Of a DNA stretch of 64,000 nt, positions 8,307 through 18,700 are shown in pieces. Each line of letters begins with the position of its first letter. Position 1 is the first letter of the stretch. Both the position numbers and the translations under genes were made by a program. The DNA lies in assembly GCA_020632795.1 (NCBI GenBank), contig JACKEV010000014.1, positions 1-64,000 on the forward strand, given 5' to 3'. Source of the stretch: Alphaproteobacteria bacterium. Its GTDB lineage: Bacteria > Myxococcota_A > UBA796 > CAJQPC01. The notes below the pieces were generated by a model. That model worked only from the letters and a program-made list of their open reading frames with translations. It had not been told where the DNA came from and ran no database searches.

Positions 8307-10676
8307 ATGGTGGATCTGGACGCGCGCACCCGCGACACCCTGGACTGGGCAGCCGTGCTGACCCGGCTCGCCCACCACGCCCGCACCACGCGCGGGGCGG
8401 CGGCGGCGACCGGGCTCTTGCTGGTCGCCGACCGGGCGGCGGCGAAGGCCCACTACGAGGCGGTCGCCGAGCTGATCGCCCTGGAGGAGGACGACCAGCG
8501 CCTGCCCATCGGGGCGATCACCGACATCGCCGACGCCGTCGAGCGCGCGGCGACCGGGCGGGTGCTGGAGGCCCCCGAGCTGATCGCCACGGGCCGCTGC
8601 CTGCGCGCCCTGGAGGACCTGCGGATCTGGCTCACCGCCCGGGAGGCCGACGCCCCCCGCCTCTTCGCGCTGGCCACCCCCATCGAGGTCGACCCCGAGC
8701 TGCTCCAGCGCCTGGAGTCCAGCTTCGACGAGCGCGGCGAGCTGTCCGAGCGCACCTACCCCGAGCTGGGCGAGCTGCGGCGGCGCATCCGCAGCCTCCA
8801 GTCCAAGGTGCAGGCCACCCTGGACACCCTCGTCAAGGGGGACGCCCTGGCCGGCGTGCTCCAGGACCGCTTCGTGACCCAGCGGGGCGACCGCTACGTG
8901 CTGCCCATCAAGGCCGAGGCCAAGCGGGCGGGCCTGGGCATCGTGCACGACACCTCGAACTCGGGGGAGACCGTCTACATCGAGCCCGCCGAGGTGGTGG
9001 AGCTGAACAACGCCCTGCGCCTGGCCGAGGCGGCGCTGCGCCGGGAGATCGCGCGCATCCTGCGGGCGCTGAGCCAGCTCGTCGGCCGCTTCGCCGCGCC
9101 CATCGCGGCCTCCCTGGACGCCGCCGCTGCCATCGACCTGACCTGCGCGCGGGTGGGGCTGGGGCGGGAGCTGCGCGGGGTCATCCCCACCCTCGGCGCG
9201 GGCGGGGTCCTCCACCTCGTCCAGGCCCGGCACCCGGTGCTGAGCCTGCGCGGCATCGAGGTGGTGCCCAACGACCTGTCCCTGGACGGCGAGACCCCGG
9301 GCATGGTGCTCTCCGGCCCCAACACCGGCGGCAAGACCGTCGCGCTCAAGACCCTGGGGCTGGCCGCGCTGTTCTGTCGCGCGGGGATCCCGTTCCCGGC
9401 GGCAGAGGGCAGCCGCGTCGACGTCTTCCCCGATGTCATCGCCGACATCGGCGACCTCCAGACCGTGGAGGGCGACCTGTCGACCTTCTCGGGGCACGTG
9501 CTCGTGCTCAAGGAGGTCCTGCGGCGGGCCCGGCCCGGGGTGCTCGTGCTGCTGGACGAGGTCGCGGTGGGCACCGACCCCGCCCAGGGTGGTGCGCTGG
9601 CCCGCGCGGTGCTGGAGGTGGTGGTCGAGGCCGGCGCGCGCCTGGCGGTGACCACCCACTACACCGAGCTGAAGGCCTTCGCCACCACCGACCCCCGCTT
9701 CGTGAACGCGGCGGTACACCTGGAGGACGGCCAGCCCGCCTACCGGGTGCAGCGGGACACCGTGGGCCTCTCCCACGCCTTTTCCACCGCCCGCCGCCTG
9801 GGGCTGGATCCAACGGTGGTCGACCGGGCCGAGGGCTTCCTCTCCGCCGAGGCCCAGGCCCTGGGCGGCCTGCTGGAGCAGCTCGAGCGGGAGCGCCAGG
9901 CGGGCGAGCGTCTGCGCCGGGATCTGGAGCGCCAGCGCGCCGAGCTGGACGCGCGTCAGGCCCAGGTCGACGACGCCTGGCGGAAGATCCGCGGCAGGAC
10001 CCGCGAGATCGCCCAGGCCGAGGCCCAGGCCACCCTCGACCGGCTCGCCCGGGTGGAGGACGAGGTCAAGGCGGTCATCGCGGCGCTGCAGGCCCGGCCG
10101 GATCTGGCGCGGGCGGGCCGCTCCCTCCAGGCCATCCGCGCGCTCAAGGAGGAGGCCGCCCCGCCCCCGGCGCCCAGCCTGCCCAAGCCGCCGCCGCCCC
10201 GGGCGCTCCAGGTCGGCGACCGGGTGCGGGTGCACAGCCTCGGCAAGGTGGGGCGGGTCATCAGCCTGCCGCGCAAGGGGCTGGTCGAGGTGGACCTGGG
10301 CGGCCTGCACACCCGGGTGAAGCTCCGGGATCTGGTGGGCATGACCCAGCCGGAGCCCGAGCCGGAGCCCGCGCCGCCGCCCCAGGCGCCGCCACGCGCA
10401 TCCCTGGACCCGGCCGACCTCTCGGGGGTGCGCATCCCCTCCAACACCCTCGACCTGCGCGGCAAGCGGGTGGAGGAGGCCGTCGACGCCCTGGAGCCCT
10501 TCGTCGATCAGCTCATCCGGCGCCAGCTTGAGGTCGGGTTTGTGCTGCATGGCCACGGCACCGGCGCCCTCAAACGCGCGGTGCGCGAGGCGCTGCCCGG
10601 GGTGACCCTGGTGCGGGCGTGGCGGCCGGCGAACGAGAACGAGGGCGGCGACGCGTTCACGATCGTGGGGGTTTGA
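8307..10676 (+). CDS. mutS2: Endonuclease MutS2 (MutS ATPase plus Smr nuclease domain)
   Basis: A 789-residue protein of the usual MutS2 length. It has the MutS core and clamp helices, Walker A GPNTGGKT near residues 337-344, Walker B LLDEVAVGTDP near 414, a long coiled-coil stretch after the ATPase, and a C-terminal Smr domain from about residue 707 (NTLDLRGKRVEEA ... HGHGTGALK). MutS2 lacks the mismatch-recognition domain; it has been linked to suppression of recombination and, in Bacillus, to rescue of collided ribosomes. The HGxGTGxLK signature of the Smr domain is intact. The 3' end overlaps the convergent VOC gene by 20 bases. Confidence 0.95.
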   Translation: MVDLDARTRDTLDWAAVLTRLAHHARTTRGAAAATGLLLVADRAAAKAHYEAVAELIALEEDDQRLPIGAITDIADAVERAATGRVLEAPELIATGRCLRALEDLRIWLTAREADAPRLFALATPIEVDPELLQRLESSFDERGELSERTYPELGELRRRIRSLQSKVQATLDTLVKGDALAGVLQDRFVTQRGDRYVLPIKAEAKRAGLGIVHDTSNSGETVYIEPAEVVELNNALRLAEAALRREIARILRALSQLVGRFAAPIAASLDAAAAIDLTCARVGLGRELRGVIPTLGAGGVLHLVQARHPVLSLRGIEVVPNDLSLDGETPGMVLSGPNTGGKTVALKTLGLAALFCRAGIPFPAAEGSRVDVFPDVIADIGDLQTVEGDLSTFSGHVLVLKEVLRRARPGVLVLLDEVAVGTDPAQGGALARAVLEVVVEAGARLAVTTHYTELKAFATTDPRFVNAAVHLEDGQPAYRVQRDTVGLSHAFSTARRLGLDPTVVDRAEGFLSAEAQALGGLLEQLERERQAGERLRRDLERQRAELDARQAQVDDAWRKIRGRTREIAQAEAQATLDRLARVEDEVKAVIAALQARPDLARAGRSLQAIRALKEEAAPPPAPSLPKPPPPRALQVGDRVRVHSLGKVGRVISLPRKGLVEVDLGGLHTRVKLRDLVGMTQPEPEPEPAPPPQAPPRASLDPADLSGVRIPSNTLDLRGKRVEEAVDALEPFVDQLIRRQLEVGFVLHGHGTGALKRAVREALPGVTLVRAWRPANENEGGDAFTIVGV

Positions 10677-11049
10677 GCGCGGGCGCTCGCGCGAACGCCA
10701 GCACGTGCCCGTCCGGGTCCAGGCTGTAGGCAGCCTCATGCCCCCAGTCGCGGGGCTGCAGGGGGCTCAGCTCCGCCGCGCCTGCGGCCAGGGCGCGCTG
10801 GTGGGCGGCCCCCGGGTTGTCGACGAGCAGGTACAGCTCAGCGCGCGGGGCTCGGGACGCGCCGGGGTCGATCCCCAGCAGGCGTGCGGCGCCGGCCTCG
10901 GGCATCAGGCCGAGCACCGCGCCCCCGGTGAGGGCGAACTCGGTCATGCCGGGCACATCCAGGCGGGGTTCGACCCCCAGCGCCGCGCGATAGAAGGCGG
11001 CGCTGCGGGCTTGTTCGCGGACGTAGAGGATGAAGTGGGCGTGGTGCAT
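10657..11049 (-). CDS. VOC (glyoxalase/bleomycin-resistance fold) protein
   Basis: A 130-residue protein with the paired beta-alpha-beta-beta-beta modules of vicinal oxygen chelate proteins: HAHFILYVREQARSAAFYRAALG at the N-terminus and AAYSLDPDGHVLAFA at the C-terminus. The N-terminal HAH, a central Glu (AELYLLVD) and the C-terminal strand could provide metal ligands. A GGGAG Shine-Dalgarno precedes the ATG. Small VOC proteins of this type are often annotated as glyoxalase or resistance proteins, but the substrate cannot be read from sequence. It converges on mutS2 with a 20-base overlap. Confidence 0.8.
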   Translation of the reverse strand: MHHAHFILYVREQARSAAFYRAALGVEPRLDVPGMTEFALTGGAVLGLMPEAGAARLLGIDPGASRAPRAELYLLVDNPGAAHQRALAAGAAELSPLQPRDWGHEAAYSLDPDGHVLAFARAPALKPPRS

Positions 11050-11168
11050 CGAGGCTCCCGGGTCGAGACGGGGACGCTTACTCCACCCGTTGTCATCCCG
11101 CCGTAATATGCCTCAACGGACAAGAAGCTATTCTGATGAAGGAGTCCCCCCCTGAGCCAGGAGCTTCC

Positions 11169-11585
11169 ATGGCCAACCTCATCGCCTTTGCCTGTGTGAT
11201 CCTGTTCGCCGTCACGACGACCGTGATCCTGTGGCAACGCTCCGAGCTGCAGGAGTGCCTGTCCGAGCTGGAGATCGCGGAGTCTCACGGACACGGGCTG
11301 CGCGCCGACATCGTCACCCTCGAGGCCAGCCTGGACGACGCCGAGCGGCGCCTCCAGGAGCACGATGAGCTGCTCCAGGTCGCCGACGTCGAGCGGAACC
11401 GGCTGATCGGCATGCTCGACGAGGGGCGGGCCCGGTGCGAGGGCTGGCGGATGGAGCGCCAGCAACTCCAGACGGAGCTGGATCGCGTCCGCCAGGAGCT
11501 GGCCCAGGCCGAGCGCACCCTGGAGGGCCTCTCCTGGGAGGTGGACGAGGGAGCCTTCCAGGCGCCGCTGCGGCTGGTGACCTGA
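11169..11585 (+). CDS. Small membrane-anchored coiled-coil protein (copy 1)
   Basis: A 138-residue protein: one N-terminal membrane helix (LIAFACVILFAVTTTVIL) followed by heptad-rich coiled coil with regular Glu/Leu/Arg spacing to near the end. I prefer the ATG at 11169 because AGGAG stands 5 bases before it; the upstream in-frame ATG at 11136 adds 11 residues and lacks such a site. The C-terminal third (RCEGW...QAERTLEGLSW...PLRLVT) is closely matched by the next gene, so the two are tandem paralogues. The function is unknown; by architecture it could be an envelope scaffold or spacer protein. Confidence 0.75.
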   Translation: MANLIAFACVILFAVTTTVILWQRSELQECLSELEIAESHGHGLRADIVTLEASLDDAERRLQEHDELLQVADVERNRLIGMLDEGRARCEGWRMERQQLQTELDRVRQELAQAERTLEGLSWEVDEGAFQAPLRLVT

Positions 11586-11854
11586 GTCCATCGGGCGCGC
11601 CGGAGATCGTGCGGCCCGCTCGCCCCACGCGTCGAGCCGCATCAGCTCCTGAGGCAGAGACCCTCCTCCAGGCGTCATCCTCCGTGTCACACTTCCAAAC
11701 CACACAGACTTCCCCCTGCTTCGGCGATCCGTCCGCGCCAGCGTCTTGTTCCCGGCTTACACGGTCACTCTCTGTAAGATCGACGACAGCGGCGCTCGGG
11801 TGATGCCGGTGTAGGTTCATGAAAAGCAACCCCTGACCTCCACCAGGAGGCGCC

Positions 11855-12400
11855 ATGCTCAGCCTCAACACCCTGATCGGGGTGTTCTACGTCGCGTTCT
11901 CTGTCGCTATGTTCGTGTGGCAGCACGTTCGTACCCGCGAGCTTGTGGCTGACCTGGAGCTCTCGGGCGCCCGGCGACGCGGCCTGGAGACCGAGGTCAC
12001 CTCCCTGGAGGGTCAGCTCAAGCGCGTCGAGGCGACGCAGCTCACGCTGGAGGACGCCCTCCGGCGGCGGACCGAGGAGTGTCTGCGGCTCCGCGCGAAG
12101 CGCGACCAGGTCGAGCTGCGCGCCGACCGCGCCGAGGCCAGCCTGGAGGGGGTGCGGCGACAGCACGAGGCGATGGCCGAGCGCCTCCAGGTCTCCGAGA
12201 CCGCGCGCAGCCGCCTTGTGGGCGAGATCAACGAGCGGCAGGCCCTGTGTGAGGGCTGGATGTCCGAGCGCGAGCAGCTCCTGGATGAGCTGCAGCGCGC
12301 CCGCCGGGACCTGGCTGAGGCCGAGCGCACCCTGGAGGGGCTGGCCTGGAGCGTGGGGGGGGAGCCGATCCAGCCCCCGCCGCTGCGCCTGGTCACCTGA
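11855..12400 (+). CDS. Small membrane-anchored coiled-coil protein (copy 2)
   Basis: A 181-residue paralogue of the preceding gene with the same plan: N-terminal helix (LIGVFYVAFSVAMFVW), long coiled coil, then the shared C-terminus (LCEGWMSEREQL, EAERTLEGLAW, PPLRLVT). It is about 43 residues longer in the coiled coil. The start follows AGGAGGCGCC, the same SD spacing as copy 1. The 269 bases between the copies show no further gene, so each copy probably has its own control region. It ends 6 bases before a convergent lipoprotein gene. Confidence 0.75.
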   Translation: MLSLNTLIGVFYVAFSVAMFVWQHVRTRELVADLELSGARRRGLETEVTSLEGQLKRVEATQLTLEDALRRRTEECLRLRAKRDQVELRADRAEASLEGVRRQHEAMAERLQVSETARSRLVGEINERQALCEGWMSEREQLLDELQRARRDLAEAERTLEGLAWSVGGEPIQPPPLRLVT

Positions 12401-12406
12401 GCGCGC

Positions 12407-13279
12407 TCACTCTTCGTACGACATGCTGTCTTCGTAGAAGTGCGCGGAGACCGCCTCGAACAGGAAGGCGATCGAGATCTGCTCGCACGCACCGTCGCCG
12501 TCGGCATCCAGGTCGCTGGCGAGGCCCAGCAGGGCCTCGACCGTGCCGAACTGGTCACCCGCGATGTTCTCCCGGGCCAGATCGAGCAGGTAGTCCACGC
12601 TCACCCCGCCCCCGAACACGCCGCGCATGCCGCCGTCCTCGGTCAGCACGATGCGGGCGCCCGCGTCCTGCACCGCGAAGTCCAGCTCCACACCCAGCAC
12701 GGTGAGGGGCAGGGAGAAGTCGACCCCCCGCGCGACGAGCACGCCGTCGACCAGCGCGACGTCGGCGGCCAGCGCCGAGGGCTGGTCCAGGGCCCGGTCG
12801 AAGGTCTGACCGGGCAGCAGCCGCCCCGCCGCGCTGACGTCCGCCGGGCCGTCGCCCCGCAGCAGGTGGACGTCCACGCAGGGGTCGTCCGCGTCGTCGT
12901 CGATGCCCTCCAGCTCGAACATCATCAGCAGCTCGCCGCTGTTGATGGTCTCCTGGATGAGCGGCTCGATGGCCTGGGCCTCGGTCAGCTCCAGGGCCGG
13001 GACGAGGTTGGCGAAGGCGTTGTCGATGCCCGGCTCGAAGCGGGGGCTGGTGAAGTCGGGGATGCCGCAGCCCGAGGAGCTGCCCGGGCGGGTCTCGATG
13101 CCGTCGAGGTCGAAGCCGTCGGCGATCCCATCCTTCAGCTCGCGGGCGAAGCGGAGCTGGGTGACCACCGCCGCGCGGGTGCTGCTGGAGGGCTCGCAGA
13201 GGCCCAGGGCGTCGGGGTCTTCGGCGGGGGCCGCGCAGCCGATGAGCGCGGCGGGCAGGAGCAGCAGAGGAGCGCGCAT
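12407..13279 (-). CDS. Lipoprotein of unknown function
   Basis: A 290-residue protein. The signal peptide ends in the lipobox LIGC (Cys15), so it is lipidated and probably outer-membrane or periplasm bound. The mature part has scattered Cys pairs (LCEP, SGCGIPD, DPCVDV, GACEQIS) and an acidic DLDADGDGACEQIS stretch near the C-terminus that resembles an EF-hand-like calcium loop. No domain is recognised. It is convergent with the coiled-coil paralogue and divergent from the TPR gene (50 bases between starts). Confidence 0.75.
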   Translation of the reverse strand: MRAPLLLLPAALIGCAAPAEDPDALGLCEPSSSTRAAVVTQLRFARELKDGIADGFDLDGIETRPGSSSGCGIPDFTSPRFEPGIDNAFANLVPALELTEAQAIEPLIQETINSGELLMMFELEGIDDDADDPCVDVHLLRGDGPADVSAAGRLLPGQTFDRALDQPSALAADVALVDGVLVARGVDFSLPLTVLGVELDFAVQDAGARIVLTEDGGMRGVFGGGVSVDYLLDLARENIAGDQFGTVEALLGLASDLDADGDGACEQISIAFLFEAVSAHFYEDSMSYEE

Positions 13280-13329
13280 GGGGCCTCTCGTGGGGGGGCA
13301 GAGCGTACCACGCCGCGATAGGGTGCGGC

Positions 13330-15264
13330 ATGGAACATCGACCCTCCTTCTCCGCCATCGAGCACCACATCGCCCTGGCCCGGGGCCTCGACCTGGACGA
13401 CGACGCCCAGGAGCTGACCCGCTGCGAGGCGCTGGGGGAAGACGACCAGCTCACCGACGTCGGGTGGCAGTACCTGGGGGTGCTGCGGTGGCGGGCGGGG
13501 CGCTTCGCGGAGGCCGCCGCGGCCTTCGAACGCGCCGCCTCCGGGGAGGATGGCGGGGTGAAGGATCGCCTGTTTGCGGCGTATTCACACCTCCGGGCCG
13601 GCGCGCCCGAGGTCGCCCTGGCCGGCTTCGACGCGCTGCTGGACGACGCCGACGACGAGGCCTCCCCGGCCGCGGTCCACCGGGCGCGGGGCGACGCGCT
13701 GTGGACGCTGGGCCGGCTCCAGGACGCCGAGGCCGCCTACATGCAGAGCGCCACCGAGGACCCCGACCGGGCGGGCATCTGGACCGAGCTGGCCCGGCTC
13801 CAGGAGACCCTGGGGGACCTCCCCGCGGCCCTCAAGGCCGTGGACCTCTCCCTCAAGCGAAACGACGGCGACACGGACGTCAAGTTCCTCAAGGCCGCCC
13901 TGCTCGCGCTGCACGGCGAGGCCGACGCCGCCGTCACGCTGCTGGAGGAGGCCATCTCCTGGTCCGATGAACACAAGGCCGCCGCCCGCGTCGACCCCCG
14001 CTTCGAGGCCCTGCGGGGGGACGCGCGCTTCGAGGCCCTCACCGCGCCGCCTCCCGCGCCCGACCTGTCCTGGATCGACGGCTGGCCGGGGCTCGCGGCG
14101 CTGCGGGACAGCCCCGCGCTCCAGGACCTGCGCTTCGTGGACCGCGCCGAGGCCGACAAGGGCGGCGCCGACATCCGCGAGCACTACGCCGGCAACTGGC
14201 ACCTGGGCTTCCTGTGGAGCCCGGCGCTGTGGGAGGGCTGCCAGGCGCGGGTCGCCAACCTGACGATGCTGGCGGAGTGCCCCTCTGTGTGGCATCGCAA
14301 CGGCTTCGACGTCCACGGCGTGCTCTTCGTGGACCTCGACCAGCCCGAGCAGCTCTGGTTCGCGCCCTCCACCTCCATGCCGGCGACGCTCTGGACGCCG
14401 GTCGCGGCCAGCGCAGAGGCGGTGCGGGCGGTCCTCGACACGATCTACCCCGCCCGGCGCGTCCCGGTGGGCGACCTGCCGCTGCGCCGCCGGGCCTTCA
14501 TGGGCTACCTGGAGCACATGGCGGTGCCCAACCCCTACTCCGGGACGATGGTGCAGGCGGACTTCCACGAGCTGGACCGCTACTTCGTGTTCAGCCCGGT
14601 GCTGGACGCCCACCTGTGGGGCAGCGCCTTCCCCGACGACCCCTGGCCCGACCGCATCCCGCCGCAGCCGGGCTGGGGCATCAAGATCGGCGCCCAGAGC
14701 CGCAAGGTGCGGCGGCAGCTCGAGGACGGCGTGTGCCGGTTCACCCGGCGCGCCCTGTTCAGCCGCGCCCAGGTCTCCTACGAGCTGCACCGCGGCCGCT
14801 TCTACGTGTGGGAGGTGCGCTACCGCCCCAACCCCCACCCCGAGGTCATCGAGCAGCTCAACGCGCTGCTGGGGACCACCTTCCCCACCGACCTGCCGGC
14901 GGACGTGGTGGGGGCCATCCTCGGCTTCGACTGGGCGGAGGCCGACGACCTGGAGGTGGCGCTCGACGCACAGACCGAGCCGGGCACGGTCATGGCCTAC
15001 CTCGACGTCATCGCCGCGCTTCGGCACGACGACGCGGGCATGATCGAGCGCCTGCGTCCCCTGATCGACGACCCCGCGCTGAACCTGGGCATCGCCAACA
15101 TCTGCCTGGCGTACAACTGGGAGTCCCTCCTGGAGGACATCGGGCTGACGCTGCCGCCGGGGGACGCCCGGGATCAGGTCACGCAGATCCTGGCCCAGGG
15201 CATCGCCCCTCCTCAATATGATGAGCTTGGAGAGCCTGTGGGCTTCTGGGAGAGCGACGAATGA
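13330..15264 (+). CDS. TPR-repeat protein with large uncharacterised C-terminal domain
   Basis: A 644-residue cytoplasmic protein (no signal peptide). Residues about 35-210 form tetratricopeptide-like helical pairs (for example GWQYLGVLRWRAGRFAEAAAAFERA and AGIWTELARLQETLGDLPAALKAV). The remaining 400 residues are rich in Trp, Tyr and His with no motif I can name. A TAGGGT box sits at 13319-13324 just before the ATG. The stop overlaps the next start as ATGA (15261-15264), so the pair is co-translated and the products may interact. Confidence 0.7.
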   Translation: MEHRPSFSAIEHHIALARGLDLDDDAQELTRCEALGEDDQLTDVGWQYLGVLRWRAGRFAEAAAAFERAASGEDGGVKDRLFAAYSHLRAGAPEVALAGFDALLDDADDEASPAAVHRARGDALWTLGRLQDAEAAYMQSATEDPDRAGIWTELARLQETLGDLPAALKAVDLSLKRNDGDTDVKFLKAALLALHGEADAAVTLLEEAISWSDEHKAAARVDPRFEALRGDARFEALTAPPPAPDLSWIDGWPGLAALRDSPALQDLRFVDRAEADKGGADIREHYAGNWHLGFLWSPALWEGCQARVANLTMLAECPSVWHRNGFDVHGVLFVDLDQPEQLWFAPSTSMPATLWTPVAASAEAVRAVLDTIYPARRVPVGDLPLRRRAFMGYLEHMAVPNPYSGTMVQADFHELDRYFVFSPVLDAHLWGSAFPDDPWPDRIPPQPGWGIKIGAQSRKVRRQLEDGVCRFTRRALFSRAQVSYELHRGRFYVWEVRYRPNPHPEVIEQLNALLGTTFPTDLPADVVGAILGFDWAEADDLEVALDAQTEPGTVMAYLDVIAALRHDDAGMIERLRPLIDDPALNLGIANICLAYNWESLLEDIGLTLPPGDARDQVTQILAQGIAPPQYDELGEPVGFWESDE

Positions 15265-15797
15265 GCACGATCCTCCACGTCCGACCCGAGGCCCACCGCG
15301 ACGCGCTCCTGGCCCTGGCCCGGGCGCAGGGCTGGCCCCGCGTCGCCGAGCAGGTGCGCAGCCACACCCGCTCGACGATCTGGCACCTCCGGACACCTGC
15401 CGGCCTGATCTACTGGGTGGAGGATCACACCCTCGCCCTGCGCACCGTGGAGGTGCCGGACGCGGCGACCGAGGCCCTGGTGCGGGCGGCGCTGCCGATC
15501 TGGTCGACCGAGGACCTCACGGCGCTGGCCGCCTCCGAGGACCCTCGTGAGGCCCTGGGGGCGCTGCGGGTGCTGGCGAGCCTGCACACCGAGGGCCTTC
15601 CCGACACGCTGCGCCCCATCATGGAGGCCCTGATCCAGCACGCCGACCCCATCGCGCGCATGGCCGTTGCCCGGGTGGCGCTGCACGGTCGATGGACCAG
15701 CCTGCTGCCCCTGCTGCGTCAGCAGGAGCAGGACGACCCGGTGGCCGGGCCGACCTGGGCCTGGGTGGTGAAGAACCTGGAGGCCGCTGCAGGCTGA
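15261..15797 (+). CDS. HEAT-like repeat protein
   Basis: A 178-residue protein translationally coupled to the TPR gene. The C-terminal two-thirds contain helical pairs with HEAT-repeat character (EALGALRVLASLHTEGLPDT, RMAVARVALHGRWTSLLPLL). No enzyme motif, signal peptide or membrane helix is visible. Together with the TPR protein it may form a cytoplasmic scaffold. Its stop directly abuts the stop of the convergent MopE-like gene. Confidence 0.6.
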   Translation: MSTILHVRPEAHRDALLALARAQGWPRVAEQVRSHTRSTIWHLRTPAGLIYWVEDHTLALRTVEVPDAATEALVRAALPIWSTEDLTALAASEDPREALGALRVLASLHTEGLPDTLRPIMEALIQHADPIARMAVARVALHGRWTSLLPLLRQQEQDDPVAGPTWAWVVKNLEAAAG

Positions 15798-18700
15798 TCA
15801 GTTGCAGGCGTCGTTCGCGCTGCCCGGGGTGCCCTCGTCGCCGCTGCCGTAGGTGGTGGTGGCCGGGCACCAGTTGGACGAGTCGTCGTTGTCGGTGGTG
15901 TCGAAGGTGGTCGGGTCCAGGGTCAGGCTCTTGCCGTTGGGGATGCTCCAGCTTGAGGTGTACGCGACCCGGTCCAGCTCGACGGTGGACGCGCTCGGGT
16001 CCTCGTAGACCACGATGATCTCGTCGCTGGAGTTGGCGATCTGCATGCTGTTGCCCATCTCGTAGTCGACCGTGACCCCGCCGTTGGTGCTGGGGTCGTC
16101 GCTGCGGCCGAAGACGGCGAAGCCCCCGGCGGGCACGAAGACGGGCTCGGTCACCTCGAAGCTCTCGAAGTCGGCGTCCTCCACCCACCAGTTCTGGCAC
16201 ATCGTGATGTCGTGGCCGGAGGCGTTGTAGACCTCGAACCACTCCCCGACCTGGTCGGACACCGCCGCGGGGTTCGCCATGATCTCGGTGATGATGAGGT
16301 CGCCGGCGCTGATGAGGCCCTCGTCGCAGTCGGCGTCGCAGTCGTTGTCCAGGCCGTCGGCGACCTCGCCCGCCGCGCTGTAGACCACCGGGTCGGCGTC
16401 GTCGCAGTCCGTGCCCCCGAAGGCGTCGCTGTCCTCGCTGTCGCCGTCCGCGTCGTAGTCGCTCAGCCCGTCGCAGTCGGTGTCGACGCCGTCGTACCAG
16501 ATCTCGGCCTCGCCGGGGCTCACGCCGCTGTCGGCGTCGTCGCAGTCGTCCCCGCTGTAGGCGTCGCTGTCGTAGCCGTCGCCGTCCGCGTCGTAGTCGC
16601 TCAACCCGTCACAGTCGCGGTCGCGGCCGTCGTACCAGATCTCGGACGCGCCGGGGTTCACGCCGTAGCGGGTGTCGTCGCAGTCCGTGCCCCCGTAGAG
16701 GTCGCTGTCGTAGCCGTCGCTGTCCGCGTCGTAGTCGCTCTGGCCGTCGCAGTCGCTGTCCACGCCGTCGTACCAGGCCTCGGTGGCCCCCGTGTTCACC
16801 GCGCTGTCCGTGTCGTCGCAGTCCGTGCCGCCCCAGGCGTCGGCGTTGTCGCCGTCGCCGTCCGCGTCATAGTCGCTCTGGCCGTCACAGTCGCTGTCCA
16901 CGCCGTCGTACCAGGTGTCCGAGGCCGCCGGGTTCACGCTCGCGCGGGTGTCGTCACAGTCGGTCCCCCCGTAGGCGTCGCTGTCGTAGCCGTCGAGGTC
17001 CGCGTCGTAGTCGCTCAGCCCGTCGCAGTCGCGGTCGGTGCCGTCGTACCAGCGCTCGGTGGCCCCCGGGTTCACGGCGGCGCGGGTGTCGTCGCAGTCC
17101 GTGCCCCCGTAGAGGTCGCTGTCGTAGCCGTCGGCGTCGGCGTCGTAGTCGTTGGCGCCGTCGCAGTCGGCGTCGCTGCCGTCGTACCAGACCTCCGCGG
17201 CGTCCGGGTTCACCGCGCTGTCGGCGTCGTCGCAGTCCCGCCCGCCGTACAGGTCGGAGAGGAAGCCGTCGAGGTCCGCGTCGTAGTCGCTCAACCCATC
17301 ACAGTCCTGGTCCACCCCGTCGTACCAGATCTCGGTGTGGCCGGGGTTGATGGCGCGGTCGAAGTCGTCGCAGTCCGTGCCGCCCCAGGCGTCGGAGATG
17401 TAGGTGTCGTAGTCGGCGTCGTAGTCGTCGAAGCCGTCGCAGTTGCCGTCGACGCCGTCGTACCAGACCTCCGCGGCGCTGGAGTTGACCGCGGCGTCGG
17501 TGTCGTCGCAGTCGCCGCCGCCGTAGCTGTCGTGGCGGTCGCCGTCGCCGTCCGCGTCGAAGTCGTCGCTCCCGTCACAGTCGCCGTCGGCGCCGTCGTA
17601 CCAGACCTCCGCGGCGTTCGGGTTCACCGCGCTGTCGGCGTCGTCGCAGTCCCGCCCGCCGTAGACATCGGAGAGGAAGCCGTCGCCGTCCGCGTCGTAG
17701 TCGCTCGCCCCGTCACAGTCGCTGTCCACGCCGTCGTACCAGGCGTCGGCGGCCCCCGGGCTCACCGCGCTGTCCGCGTCGTCGCAGTCCGTGCCGCCGT
17801 AGGTGTCGCTGTCGTAGCCGTCGCCGTCCGCGTCGTAGTCGCTCAACCCGTCGCAGTCACTGTCCACGCCGTCGTACCAGCGCTCGGTGGCCCCCGGGTT
17901 CACCGTGACCGCGGCGTCGTCGCAGTCCGCCCCGCCGTAGGCGTCGCTGTCGTAGCCGTCGCCGTCCGCGTCGTAGTCGCTCGCCCCGTCGCAGTCGCTG
18001 TCCACGCCGTCGTACCAGGCGTCCGAGGCCGCCGGGTTCACCGCGCTGTCGGCGTCGTCGCAGTCCGCGCCGCCGAAAGCGTCGGAGAGGTAGCCGTCGG
18101 CGTCGGCGTCGTAGTCGCTCGCGCCGTCACAGTCGCTGTCCACGCCGTCGTACCAGGCGTCGGCGGCCCCCGGGTGGATCGCGCTGTCGGCGTCGTCGCA
18201 GTCCGTGCCGCCGTAGCCGTCGCTGTCGTAGCCGTCGGCGTCGGCGTCGTAGTCCCCGGATCCGTCACAGTCGCCGTCGGTGCCGTCGTACCAGACCTCC
18301 GCAGCGCCCGGGTTCACCGCCGCCCGGGTGTCGTCGCAGTCGGTGCCGCCCCAGGCGTCGCTGTCGTAGCTGTCGAGGTCGGCGTCGTAGTCGCTCCAGG
18401 CGTCGCAGTCCTGGTCCACGCCGTCGTACCAGACCTCGACCCCGAGGGGGTTGACCGCCGCGTCGGCGTCGTCGCAGTCCGTGCCCCCCCAGGCGTCGCT
18501 GTCGAAGCCGTCGGCGTCCGCGTCGTAGTCGCTGGTCTCGCTGCAGTCCTGGTCCACGCCGTCGTACCAGACCTCCGTGGCGTCGGGGTGGATGGTGGGG
18601 TCGGTGTCGTCGCAGTCGCCTTCGAAGTCGGAGAAGCCGTCGCCGTCGTCGTCCTCCAGGTCGGTGTACTCGTCGATGTCGCCGTCGCAGTCGTTGTCCA

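Noticed and set aside
6543..10739. A minus-strand 1398-residue frame opposite Nudix, hydrolase and mutS2
   Set aside because: It overlaps three well-supported genes and is only a GC-rich shadow without domains.
11586..11854. A small gene or RNA between the coiled-coil paralogues
   Set aside because: No supported start, domain or clear hairpin could be found; I treat it as a control region.
16412..18620. Possible CRISPR array because of regular repeats
   Set aside because: Repeats are 138 bp, contiguous with no spacers, and encode a protein repeat in one frame.
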